Of a DNA stretch of 51,737 bases, positions 8,946-17,383 are shown piece by piece. The notes under the pieces were generated by a model. It was not told the DNA's origin. It saw only the letters and a program-made list of their open reading frames with translations, and ran no database searches. Numbering within the stretch: the first letter of the stretch is position 1; each line of letters opens with the position of its first letter. A program made the translations under genes and the position numbers. This stretch comes from Opitutales bacterium (GTDB lineage: Bacteria; Verrucomicrobiota; Verrucomicrobiia; Opitutales; Oceanipulchritudinaceae). The stretch covers positions 1 to 51,737 of the forward strand of contig JAFIGH010000029.1 of the NCBI GenBank assembly GCA_020831525.1, read 5' to 3'.

Positions 8946-10496
8946 TCAATCCCCGAAGAGGCCTTCGTATTCCATGAGGCCGTGCTGCTTGAGGCGCTCG
9001 ACGAATTCGGCTTCGTCGTAAGGCGCGTCAGCGTAGACATCTTCGCGCCATTGCCAGTAGGCTTTTTCGAGGCGCTCGACGATGTGCGGGTAGATTTCAG
9101 CGACGTTCTTGTATTCGCGCGGGTCGCCGTCGAGGTTGTAGAGTTCGAGGGGCGCGCCGTCGCGTTCCTTGAGGAGTTTCCAATCGCCGTCCCGGACAGC
9201 CCAGCGCCGGTTGGTGAAACTGCGGATATGGACACCGATGGGCTGCTCCCAGAAAAGGAGCCTCCGCTCAAGGCAGCGCGTTTCGCCGCGCAGGAGCGGG
9301 GAAAGGTCGATACCATCGAGGCGGCGGTCTTCCGGGACCTCCGCTCCCGCGATCATGGCAAAGGTCGGCAACAGGTCCATCGTCATGGTCGGCTCGTCGG
9401 TCCGGCTGTCCGCCTGGATTCCGGCGGGCCAGAGCGCGAATGTGGGCGACCGCGTGCCGCCTTCGTAGAGCCATGTTTTGCGGCCCCGCAGCGGCTCGGC
9501 GCTGCCGTAGTCCACCGGCCCGTTGTCCGAGGCGAAAAAGACCAGCGTGTTTTCCGCCACACCGGCCTCCTCCAGCTGTGCCCAGAGGCGGCCGATGGCG
9601 GCGTCGAGGCCCTCGATGATCTCCTTGTAGGCGCGGTGGAGGTCTTCACGCGGGCCGAACCGGTTGCTGTAATCCCAAGCGTTGGCGATTTCTTTGTCGT
9701 CCGGTCCAATGAGGGGAAGGTGCGGCGCGGTGAAGGACAGGTAGACAAAGGCGGGGCGCCCGTCGGACCGGTCGACGAGGTATTCCGCGGCCTCGTCGGC
9801 AAGGACGTCGGTGTACCAATTTCCGGGAGCGTCCACACGCTCGCGGTCGCGGAAGAAGTAGGAGCCGTCCTCGTTGCGCATGGAGAAGTTGTCGCCCGCC
9901 CAAGAAGGCGAGCCGACATACTTTTCAAAGCCGTAATCCATGGGATGGTAATCGCCGAAATCGTTTTGCGAACCGCCCAAGTGCCACTTGCCGAACATGG
10001 CGGTGCGGTAACCGGCGTCGTGCAGCACATCGGCCATCGTCAGCTCGTCACGGCGCAGGCCTTCGAAGACTTCCTCTTCGGGCTCCGCCACGCGGCGGAA
10101 GGCCCCGCCCAGTTGCCCGAGGACGCTGACCACCCCGCTGCGCTGTTGGTAACGCCCGGTCATCAAGGCGGCGCGTGTGGGGCTGCAAATCGCCGAGTTG
10201 GCATAAAAGTCGGTGAGCATCATACCCCGCTCCGCCATGGCGTCGAGGTGGGGTGTCTCCGGTGGACGCACGTCCTCCGGCACGGGTGCGATGTTCGTCC
10301 ACGGAGAATCGCCGCGGAAAAGGGTCATATCGCCGTAGCCCATGTCGTCGACGAGGATCATGAGTATATCGGGGCGCTCCGGAGCGGGCGCGGCGCGGTC
10401 GCGGGCGGCATCTTCCGCCGCCGCGGCGCAGGGAACGGCAAGCGCGCCCAAGGCAAGGGCGGCCCGCACCCCAAAGGTAGTCTCATTTATTTTCAT
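8946..10496 (-). CDS. Exported S1-family sulfatase
   Basis: 516 residues. The start at 10496 gives a signal peptide (about 1-27, ending AAAAE); the longer open frame upstream has no such feature. Metal ligands are the Asp pair in ILVDDMGYGD (residues 50-51). The formylglycine motif is CSPTR (Cys104), a C-x-P-T-R variant, followed by AALMTGR. Later signature segments are MFGKWHLGG, TAPHLPL, FASDNGP and WKLL. It would remove sulfate esters from a polysaccharide in the periplasm. It needs a formylglycine-generating enzyme, not present here. It is followed by no obvious partner on its strand. Confidence 0.9.
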   Translation of the reverse strand: MKINETTFGVRAALALGALAVPCAAAAEDAARDRAAPAPERPDILMILVDDMGYGDMTLFRGDSPWTNIAPVPEDVRPPETPHLDAMAERGMMLTDFYANSAICSPTRAALMTGRYQQRSGVVSVLGQLGGAFRRVAEPEEEVFEGLRRDELTMADVLHDAGYRTAMFGKWHLGGSQNDFGDYHPMDYGFEKYVGSPSWAGDNFSMRNEDGSYFFRDRERVDAPGNWYTDVLADEAAEYLVDRSDGRPAFVYLSFTAPHLPLIGPDDKEIANAWDYSNRFGPREDLHRAYKEIIEGLDAAIGRLWAQLEEAGVAENTLVFFASDNGPVDYGSAEPLRGRKTWLYEGGTRSPTFALWPAGIQADSRTDEPTMTMDLLPTFAMIAGAEVPEDRRLDGIDLSPLLRGETRCLERRLLFWEQPIGVHIRSFTNRRWAVRDGDWKLLKERDGAPLELYNLDGDPREYKNVAEIYPHIVERLEKAYWQWREDVYADAPYDEAEFVERLKQHGLMEYEGLFGD

Positions 10497-10624
10497 AAAG
10501 ACAAAACTACGCCCTCCCGCCCGAATACCGAATCCTAAAGAGGCGGCAGAACAGACAACATCTGACGCCGTGCGGACAAGTCCGCCCTGTCGGCGGATGT
10601 CCGGCGGACAGGCAACGGCACGGC

Positions 10625-11623
10625 TTAGAAAAAGCTGCCGGACGCCCAATCATCCGCACTCGACTGGTATGTCCCGTCGCGCGCAGTGGACACATAGATC
10701 CATCCGAGGGCCGGATCGCCCGCGAGGAACCAGAGCGCTTGCTCCTGACCGCCCCGCGCGTAAGCCATCCAGCCGATCTTCGCTTGGTAGAGCCACGGAA
10801 AGGCGCCCGTCTCGATCCAGCCCATGAAGGGAGAATACGCCCAGTCCCCGCCAGCGCCGAAGAGGAGGCCGAGGCGGCTGTCCGTGATCCACTCGCCGTC
10901 CACGAGATCGACCCCGGCGGGATCGGCAACGGTGAGGAACAAGGCGAACATGAGCGAATCGTGATCCACGGTATCCAGCGACTCAATGGTGCCGTGAAAG
11001 CGCTCTCCCGAGCGCACCAGCGTTGCGGCGGCGAAGTTATAGGACGTTCCGCCGAGACTGAGAGCAAACGCCTCCAAAACCATCGTGTCGTCGTCCGGCA
11101 TCGAAAACGGGACCGAGGCCGAACCGGTCTGCCCGTCGCGGGCGATCTCAAAATCGAGGGTGCCGTTTGCGGCGGTCGCCGTGCCGGTGGCATTGCCCAC
11201 GGTTGTCTGCGCGGGCGCTTCAGGGCTGAAATCCGACCATGGTCCCTCGCGCGGGACAACGCCGACAATAGGTGACGAGAGCGGCGGCGCGTCGTCCCCG
11301 ACGTCCCCGGATAGCGTCACGTAAAAGACCCCCACATCCTGCACAGCGCCGTCCGCCAGGTTGATGGCGGTGTAGTTGCCCGCATAGATATCCGCCGTGC
11401 CGGTGGCCGGCGAAAGCCCCTCGATCAACATGTGTGTCGACTGGTTCTGCGCCGGATCCACGGCGGCCTCCAGTTCGGTGAAACGGAAACCCAGATCGGC
11501 ATCGGTGAACTGGTAGACGCCGGGGCTGAGGAACGGTTCGATGGACGCCGCCCAATCCGAAGCGTAAAGCGAGGCGGAAGCAGTGACAGAGGCGAGGGCG
11601 AAGAGTGTAGTGAATCGAGTCAT
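10625..11623 (-). CDS. Exported protein with Trp-rich verrucomicrobial C-terminal module
   Basis: 332 residues with a signal peptide (about 1-21, ending LYAS). The N-terminal two thirds are beta-rich (SPGVYQFTDADLGFRFTELEAAVDP…) and not recognised. The last ~80 residues show the pattern YSPFMGWIETGAFPWLYQAKIGWM, then ALWFLAGDPALGWIYVS, a Trp/Tyr-spaced module seen at the C-terminus of many exported proteins in Opitutia-type bacteria. It lies between the sulfatase and a sialidase-like gene on the same strand, 47 bases after the latter, so it may be co-transcribed. Function unknown. Confidence 0.75.
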   Translation of the reverse strand: MTRFTTLFALASVTASASLYASDWAASIEPFLSPGVYQFTDADLGFRFTELEAAVDPAQNQSTHMLIEGLSPATGTADIYAGNYTAINLADGAVQDVGVFYVTLSGDVGDDAPPLSSPIVGVVPREGPWSDFSPEAPAQTTVGNATGTATAANGTLDFEIARDGQTGSASVPFSMPDDDTMVLEAFALSLGGTSYNFAAATLVRSGERFHGTIESLDTVDHDSLMFALFLTVADPAGVDLVDGEWITDSRLGLLFGAGGDWAYSPFMGWIETGAFPWLYQAKIGWMAYARGGQEQALWFLAGDPALGWIYVSTARDGTYQSSADDWASGSFF

Positions 11624-11670
11624 GGTATTTTACGGGTTGAGGTAATGATTAGGTTGGCTCTCCGGCTGTG

Positions 11671-13548
11671 TCAACGGGTGTCGACAGGAACCGGGCTTTG
11701 GTAGTAGAGAGTCACGGCTTCGGCGGTGAGCAACGCCCGGGCGTGGACGGCGATGCGGCGCACGAAGGGAGAGACGCGGAACCGTCCGAGGCCTCCGGCG
11801 CCTTCGAGGTGGGGATGGAAGAGACCGAACCCGAACTGCCGCTCCCTTCCGTCGTCGAACCGCCCGTCGATCACAGCGCAGACCGTCTTCGGCCCGCCGT
11901 CGACCATCACCGACACGAAATGGTCCTCCCCCCGCGGCATCGGTGTCGAAAACTTCCAATGCGATTCCGCGCGACTGTCGGCGAGGATGACGCGGAGGCG
12001 ACGGTCTTCCTCCATGCGGAGGCACAGGCCACGACCAAGTGCATCGCGGTTGTCAGCCAACACGCCTGCGGCGGCGTCCGCCGCCAGATGAAATGTAACC
12101 GTGAAACCGGTGCGCAAGTCCCCCATCGATGCCTGTTCCCAGCTGCCGTTGCGGTCCTGCAGTAACGGCAGCATTGCTTCGACCTTGTAGTCGCCGTCAA
12201 GGGCGGGCGGTTCCGCCTCCGCAAGGCAGTCTTCCGGTGCCGGAACGGGCGGTTCATCCCATTGGCGGCCGATGCGGCGCAGAAACGACGCCGGGATGCG
12301 GTGCATGCGCGCGAAATGCTTTTCCGTCTCCGTCAACAGCAGGTCACCCGACGGCAGTTCCAGAGAGTCCGGGTAGGACATGCGGCATTCAAAGTCGTCG
12401 GCGTAGAGCAGAATCTCAGGTTGCGAGAACTCCAGAAGATTGCCCTCCGACCCCTCGATCTCACGGGCGGCAAGACACCAAACGGGGTTGCGATCAGCAT
12501 AGTTTCGCCCGCTGTGGTTGTGGAACCAATACAGGTAACGCCCCTCCGAAAGCCGCCAAATGAAATTCGCCGCCCGCGGGTTCTTCACCCTCCGCCCGTC
12601 CGGGTAGCGCAGGTAGTCCGGCTCGCTCCATGTGTGCCCGCCGTCGCGGCTGTAAGCGCAGGCCGGATGACCGGAGACTGTCCGGAAAACGGTGAAGAGC
12701 GAGCCGTCGCCCAACTCGGTGAAGCTGTGTTCTTCCGCGATCGGCCCGGCACCCTCCGGGGCGCGGATGCCAACGTCGCCGTCAGGCAGCGTGAGAAACT
12801 GAAGTTTCTCCGGGGCGCGCTCCGTATCCAGATTCGGCACACAGATGAGGCAGCCCTCCGAGCGGGTGAAAAAGTCCTTCCCGAAGCCGCCCACCTTGTG
12901 CAGCGGCACATAACCCTTGCCCGCGTGCCAGAAGGCCTTGCCCACGTTCCAGAAGTAGCGGATTTTTCCTCCGGAGGTATTCTCGCGGTCGATGACAAAC
13001 TCCCGCACCGGCACCGTGAATCTATCGCGCGACCACGTCTTCCCGTGGTCGTCGGAGTATTTGAAGACGAAGTAACCGAGCGAATCCACGCGCCGGCACC
13101 AACCGTCCGGCGATGCCTCCCGGTCGCAGGGAACCTCGCGGATGTTGTCCGTGTTGTGGTTGTAAAACACATACAGGCGCCCGTATGTTGTTTTGATGAT
13201 GACCGCGTATGAGGCCTCCACCTCGCCGGAGACCTCCAAAGCGACGGGCTGCGACCACGTGCGCCCCTCGTCCACGCTGCGGATACAAACCACCCGCTGG
13301 CCGGGATCACCCTCATGGCCGGGACAGTTGGTGCACACGAGGACAAGCGCCCCGTCGTCGGCGCGAAGGAAATACGGTTGGTCGAGATAGCCTGTGGGCA
13401 GGGGGATTCGGGTGCCGTTTTCCATGTGCCGCCAATCGCGCGTGTGCGAGGGCACGTCGCACCGTGCGGTAACTCCGTGATCGCGCTCGGCGGCAACGTC
13501 TGCAGACGCCTCGTCCGGCACCGGATCTCCTTGGGGGGGAACTTTCAT
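11671..13548 (-). CDS. Sialidase-like Asp-box (BNR) protein with C-terminal LamG-like domain
   Basis: 625 residues from the start at 13548. Three Asp-box motifs are visible (SVDEGRTW, SDDHGKTW, SRDGGHTW), which mark a six-bladed propeller of the sialidase superfamily. An RxIP-like segment near the N-terminus (TRIPLPTGYLDQPYFLR) fits the GH33-like fold. After about residue 455 a LamG-like jelly roll follows (DRNGSWEQASM…FTVTFHLA). No signal peptide is visible at this or a nearby start, which is odd for a glycan enzyme in this locus. It could be a cytoplasmic exo-glycosidase, or exported by another route. The sugar substrate is unknown; sialic acid genes are absent here. Confidence 0.78.
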   Translation of the reverse strand: MKVPPQGDPVPDEASADVAAERDHGVTARCDVPSHTRDWRHMENGTRIPLPTGYLDQPYFLRADDGALVLVCTNCPGHEGDPGQRVVCIRSVDEGRTWSQPVALEVSGEVEASYAVIIKTTYGRLYVFYNHNTDNIREVPCDREASPDGWCRRVDSLGYFVFKYSDDHGKTWSRDRFTVPVREFVIDRENTSGGKIRYFWNVGKAFWHAGKGYVPLHKVGGFGKDFFTRSEGCLICVPNLDTERAPEKLQFLTLPDGDVGIRAPEGAGPIAEEHSFTELGDGSLFTVFRTVSGHPACAYSRDGGHTWSEPDYLRYPDGRRVKNPRAANFIWRLSEGRYLYWFHNHSGRNYADRNPVWCLAAREIEGSEGNLLEFSQPEILLYADDFECRMSYPDSLELPSGDLLLTETEKHFARMHRIPASFLRRIGRQWDEPPVPAPEDCLAEAEPPALDGDYKVEAMLPLLQDRNGSWEQASMGDLRTGFTVTFHLAADAAAGVLADNRDALGRGLCLRMEEDRRLRVILADSRAESHWKFSTPMPRGEDHFVSVMVDGGPKTVCAVIDGRFDDGRERQFGFGLFHPHLEGAGGLGRFRVSPFVRRIAVHARALLTAEAVTLYYQSPVPVDTR

Positions 13549-13747
13549 GAATCGAACTTCTTGCTTGCACTCGGGGAGCGGCCTGCGGAGGGCATCTCCC
13601 CATCTGCCACCAAACATTAGGCAAAAGGTGCCCGCGCGCGAAGCCCGGTGAGTGTGCGCTTCAAGACAAGAAACCGGCCATTTGAGCCGCCCGGCCACGC
13701 CGGAGCGGGCACGCCGCCCTTCAACGGCGGAAAAACAACGCGCCGGG

Positions 13748-14716
13748 CTAATGCGGCAGGTCGACGAATGTGTTGCTCTGCTCCTTGTGCTGGCTCTTTT
13801 CCCGGTATTCCGTGGGCGAAACCTGCTTCCGTTTGCGGAAATACCGGCAGAAGTGGCTGATGTTCCCGTAACCCAGCGAAAGCGCGATATCTTTCACGGA
13901 GCGGTTCGTCGTCACCAACCAGCGGGTCGCCAGCTCGAAACGGCGGTCGCGCAAATACTGGCCGATGGAGGAGTGGAAATACTGGTGGAAAATCCGGTTG
14001 AGATGCCTCGAACTGTAGTGGAAGTGCGACTCAAGATCGACGAGCGTGATCGGATTGTGAAGGTTCGCCTCAATGAAGTCTTTGAGCTTGTTCGCGAGGG
14101 TCTCGGACGACGACGCCCAGCTGCTCTCGCGCTCGCACAGCTCCTGCGGCCACGGGCGCAGTGCACCGATCAGCCCGCCGACAACAATGCGCGCCACCCC
14201 GCTCACCATCGGTCCCACCACGCTCGGGTAGAAGCGCTCGTCCGTTATCTTCCAGAGCGTGTCTTCCGTCTCCGCCTGGAAGGCGTACGCCTTGACAAGG
14301 AAGCCTTCCGCCTCGACATGGGAACGCAATTGTCCGAGCAATTCCGAGCCCGCGTCATCTTCCGGATAAAAGCGGATTTGCCAGCTGTTGAGCAAAAGGG
14401 GGCCTTCCCGCATTTCCCAGCGGTGCGACACTTTCGGCGGAATGACCAGAAATCTCTCCGAATCCGGATCCATCTCCACTGTCTTGGCGTCGCGCCGGGC
14501 CTCGTAGCGCGCGGCCCCGGAGACCAGCCGCGTCATTTCCCAATGGTCGTGCCCGTGGACACCGACCGAGAAGGGGCACGACTCCACCACTTTGTAATAA
14601 AAATAGGTTTCGACCCGCAGGCTGGGCAACCGGAATCCCAGCCATTCGAGGCCGGCGGCTTCCAAGGTGCTGTTCTTCTGGCGAACAGTCGAAAGATCGG
14701 AGTAGATCGGGTTCAT
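13748..14716 (-). CDS. AraC-family transcription regulator
   Basis: 322 residues. The N-terminal half looks like a cupin ligand-binding domain (VGVHGHDHWEMTRLVSGAARYE, then VIPPKVSHRWEM). Residues about 220-310 are the double helix-turn-helix: LKDFIEANLHNPITLVDLE, FHYSSRHLNRIFHQYF, then SVKDIALSLGYGNISHFCRYFRKR and SPTEYR. It probably senses a sugar of this locus and controls the surrounding genes. The sequence GTCACTTTCCGGACA lies 27 bases upstream of its start and recurs in the divergent region before the TonB receptor. Confidence 0.9.
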   Translation of the reverse strand: MNPIYSDLSTVRQKNSTLEAAGLEWLGFRLPSLRVETYFYYKVVESCPFSVGVHGHDHWEMTRLVSGAARYEARRDAKTVEMDPDSERFLVIPPKVSHRWEMREGPLLLNSWQIRFYPEDDAGSELLGQLRSHVEAEGFLVKAYAFQAETEDTLWKITDERFYPSVVGPMVSGVARIVVGGLIGALRPWPQELCERESSWASSSETLANKLKDFIEANLHNPITLVDLESHFHYSSRHLNRIFHQYFHSSIGQYLRDRRFELATRWLVTTNRSVKDIALSLGYGNISHFCRYFRKRKQVSPTEYREKSQHKEQSNTFVDLPH

Positions 14717-14742
14717 GGGCTTAACGGGGTAAAGGAGCGTAT

Positions 14743-14757
14743 GTCACTTTCCGGACA
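14743..14757. promoter_or_regulatory. Possible operator, 15-base motif upstream of the AraC gene
   Basis: GTCACTTTCCGGACA, 27 bases upstream of the AraC start, is repeated exactly at 20159-20173 between the TonB receptor and its divergent neighbour. A shared regulator site is possible. A single 15-base match in a window this long can also occur by chance. Confidence 0.3.
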
Positions 14758-14787
14758 ACGCTAACCCGACGCCAAGCAGCAATGCAA

Positions 14788-14913
14788 GCGGATTAACGCC
14801 AATGGCGCTCGGATAAGGCCGGAATCGATGAGCGTACCAACGGTGTTTCGCGGTCTGAAGACACGCGCTCCTGCGAAACAGCTGCTCATCCGAGCGCCAT
14901 TGCGGATTAACGC
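14788..14913. mobile_element. MITE-like palindromic element, copy 2, with flanking direct repeats
   Basis: The core 14800-14902 (about 103 bases) begins CAATGGCGCTCGGATAAGG and ends CTCATCCGAGCGCCATTG, near-perfect inverted repeats. GCGGATTAACGC flanks it on both sides (14788-14799 and 14902-14913). It shares end sequence and size with the element at 4637-4756. The right flank contains the stop codon of the aldolase gene, so the insertion landed at that gene's very end. Confidence 0.78.
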
Positions 14914-15665
14914 GGCACGCCCTCCAGCATGCGGCGGCAGCCGTCGATGATAAAGCGGGTGTCCAGCCCGAGAGCAACGAAGCGGAACCCTTCTTCGATG
15001 CTCACCCGCACCCGCTCCGGCTCGGTGGGCACAACGTGGTATCCCGGCGCAACACCGTGGCGCTGGCACGCCTGCAGCAGAGTGTTCTGGGCGGCGCGCA
15101 CCTCCGGGTGATCCAGCTGCCCGGCCAAATTCATGGAAGCGGAGAGATCGTAGGGCCCAATGAAGGTGGCGTCGATGCCCTCCACGGAGAGAATTTCCTC
15201 CACATTCGTCACGGCGTCGACATGCTCAAGCATGACGGCGACAAGCACGTTGTCGTTGTGCTCCGCAAAGTAGCGCGCGAAACCGCGCCCGTAGTCGGTG
15301 CAGCGGGCGAGTGACGCACCGCGGATGCCCGCCGGCGGATATTTCGCCATGGCCACAGCGCGCTCCGCTTCTTCGCGGGTGTTGACGCACGGCACGATGA
15401 TACCGTCGCAGCCCATGTCCAAAACCTTTTTCGCCATGACGGCGTCGTGGCCCTGGAGGCGCGCGAACACCTCCTTCCCGGAGGCCTTGACGGCCCGGCA
15501 GATATGCTCGAGCGCCGCGTAATCAGCGGCGGTGTGCTCCATGTCCACACAGATCCAGTCGAACGCCTCGCCCGCCATCAGCTCAGCGACGGTTGCGTCG
15601 GCCGTCATGATCCAGCCGCCCACGGCGGACCCGCCGGCGGTAAGTTTTTCTTTCGTTGCATTCAT
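14907..15665 (-). CDS. HpcH/HpaI-family 2-keto-3-deoxy sugar acid aldolase
   Basis: 252 residues from the start at 15665. It is a class II metal-dependent aldolase: WICVDMEHTAADY (catalytic His region), ARLQGHD, GCDGIIVPCVNTREEA, then VMLEHVDAV and FIGPYDLSASM with metal-binding Glu and Asp. It would cleave a 2-keto-3-deoxy acid to pyruvate and an aldehyde, for example 2-keto-3-deoxy-L-fuconate or rhamnonate to pyruvate and lactaldehyde. The start overlaps the stop of the upstream sulfatase as ATGA, so translation is coupled. The exact substrate is inferred from the fuconate dehydratase in the window. Confidence 0.85.
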   Translation of the reverse strand: MNATKEKLTAGGSAVGGWIMTADATVAELMAGEAFDWICVDMEHTAADYAALEHICRAVKASGKEVFARLQGHDAVMAKKVLDMGCDGIIVPCVNTREEAERAVAMAKYPPAGIRGASLARCTDYGRGFARYFAEHNDNVLVAVMLEHVDAVTNVEEILSVEGIDATFIGPYDLSASMNLAGQLDHPEVRAAQNTLLQACQRHGVAPGYHVVPTEPERVRVSIEEGFRFVALGLDTRFIIDGCRRMLEGVPR

Positions 15666-17338
15666 GGGGCTTGCCGTTCGCGGTAATTCCAAAATCCCGT
15701 AAAGACCTCCAGCGGATCGTCCTCGCCCGCGTCGGCGTCGACACGGTCCCACAACCAGAAATCCCGGAACAGCTCCGCCGGGTCCGGCGGATCACGGTCC
15801 TTCCAGTATTCCTTGTCGTGGGCGACAATACGCTCCCACGCCGCCTGCCAGTCCGCAAAGACATCCTCGAACCATGCGTTGTAGAGGGGCTTGAGGGCGG
15901 CCACGATCTCCGGGTAATCCGCCGCCCGGTCGTGCCGCTCGGCCGGGTCATCAACGAGGTTGTAGAGCCGCGGCGGTCCGCTCTCCACGTCCCCGTAGTC
16001 CGGCAGGCCGGCGTCGATGGGCATCTCCCAGTGGGGCCGCACGACGCCGCGCTCGAAAGAGACGTTGTCGCGGGGAATGTCTTTGCGGGATACGTCGCGC
16101 ACGGCCGGCCAGTACAGCTTCCACTCGCCCGCGCGGATCGCCGCCCCGCTGTGGGCCACGGGCGTGTAGCGGTTTTTCTGGAAAGGAAGGGCGCGCCCGC
16201 GCCACTCGGGGCCGTCCGCGCCTTGCAGAAGCGCAAGCATGTCGATGCCGTCGAAAGGCTTCGCCCCCTCCGGCTTGTCCGCGCCGGTAAGGGCAAAGAG
16301 CGTCGGCAGCCAATCACACCCGTGTACGGGCGCGGTGACCCATCCGCCCCCGGAAATTCTGCCCGGCCACGAAACCATCGCCGGCACCCTTATCCCCTGC
16401 TCAAGGACCAATCCCTTCCTTCCGGAGAACCCGCCATTGTAGCGATACATGGACTCACCCTCGCGTCGGCTTTGCCCAAGGATGGCGCCGTTGTCGCTTG
16501 TGAAAACCACCACGGTGTTTTCCCACAAGCCCAGATCGCGCAGTTCGTCAAAGACGCGGCCCAACCCGGAGTCCATGGCTTCGATCATCGCATAGAGAAT
16601 AGCGACAGACTTGTCATAGCGCCCGTCGATGATATCGACGTATTTGTCGATCAGCTCTTGCGGTGCTTGCAGCGGGAAGTGCGGAGTGAGGTGCGCGAGA
16701 AAAACGGCAAAGGGCTCTTCGCGGTGCTCGCGGATAAAGGCTATGGTCTCGTCGTTGAAAGCGTCGGTCAAGTAGCGCCCGTCGTGGCTCTCGACCGTGT
16801 CATTGCGCTGGAGGTGCCACTTCCAATAGTCCATTTCACCGTTGGCAAAGCCGTAGAAAAGGTCGAAGCCCCGGTTGTGCGGCAGGTATTCCCTGTTGTA
16901 GAGACCGTTGTGCCATTTTCCGATCAGAGCCGTGGCGTAGCCCGCGTGCCGGAAATAGTCGCCGAAGGTGAGTTCATCCAAGGCGATGCGGTCAATTCCG
17001 CGGTTGCTCGAGACGTCGATACCCCCGGTGCGGTGGTTGTAGCGCCCGGTGAGGAATCCGGCGCGCGACGGCGCGCAGAGGGGCGACGGCGCGTAGTGGT
17101 CCGTCAAGCTCATCCCTTCCGCGGCAAGGCGGTTGAGGTTGGGTGTTTCCAAATACGGATTGCCATAGGACTGGAGATCGCCGTACCCAAGATCGTCGGC
17201 GAGGATGAAGAGGATATTCGGCGGGCGCGTTTCCTTTGCGCCGTCGCCCTCCGCCGAATACAGCGGAAAACCGGTCACGGCGAGTCCGGCGAGCAAACCG
17301 AGTGCGTGGATGGATCTTCTTGCGTTAGAAAACATCAT
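15662..17338 (-). CDS. Exported S1-family sulfatase in the TonB receptor operon
   Basis: 558 residues with a signal peptide (about 1-29). Metal ligands ADDLGYGD (Asp48-Asp49), formylglycine motif CAPSR (Cys88) followed by AGFLTGR, then IGKWHNG, HLTPHFPL, TSDNGA and a C-terminal subdomain. It is the middle gene of an operon: the TonB receptor ends 45 bases upstream and the aldolase start overlaps its stop by four bases. It should desulfate oligosaccharides in the periplasm after uptake. Confidence 0.92.
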   Translation of the reverse strand: MMFSNARRSIHALGLLAGLAVTGFPLYSAEGDGAKETRPPNILFILADDLGYGDLQSYGNPYLETPNLNRLAAEGMSLTDHYAPSPLCAPSRAGFLTGRYNHRTGGIDVSSNRGIDRIALDELTFGDYFRHAGYATALIGKWHNGLYNREYLPHNRGFDLFYGFANGEMDYWKWHLQRNDTVESHDGRYLTDAFNDETIAFIREHREEPFAVFLAHLTPHFPLQAPQELIDKYVDIIDGRYDKSVAILYAMIEAMDSGLGRVFDELRDLGLWENTVVVFTSDNGAILGQSRREGESMYRYNGGFSGRKGLVLEQGIRVPAMVSWPGRISGGGWVTAPVHGCDWLPTLFALTGADKPEGAKPFDGIDMLALLQGADGPEWRGRALPFQKNRYTPVAHSGAAIRAGEWKLYWPAVRDVSRKDIPRDNVSFERGVVRPHWEMPIDAGLPDYGDVESGPPRLYNLVDDPAERHDRAADYPEIVAALKPLYNAWFEDVFADWQAAWERIVAHDKEYWKDRDPPDPAELFRDFWLWDRVDADAGEDDPLEVFTGFWNYRERQAP

Positions 17339-17383
17339 GAGCGTCTCTCCGCCGACGGGGATACCACTCGTCGGCGCCCTCGA

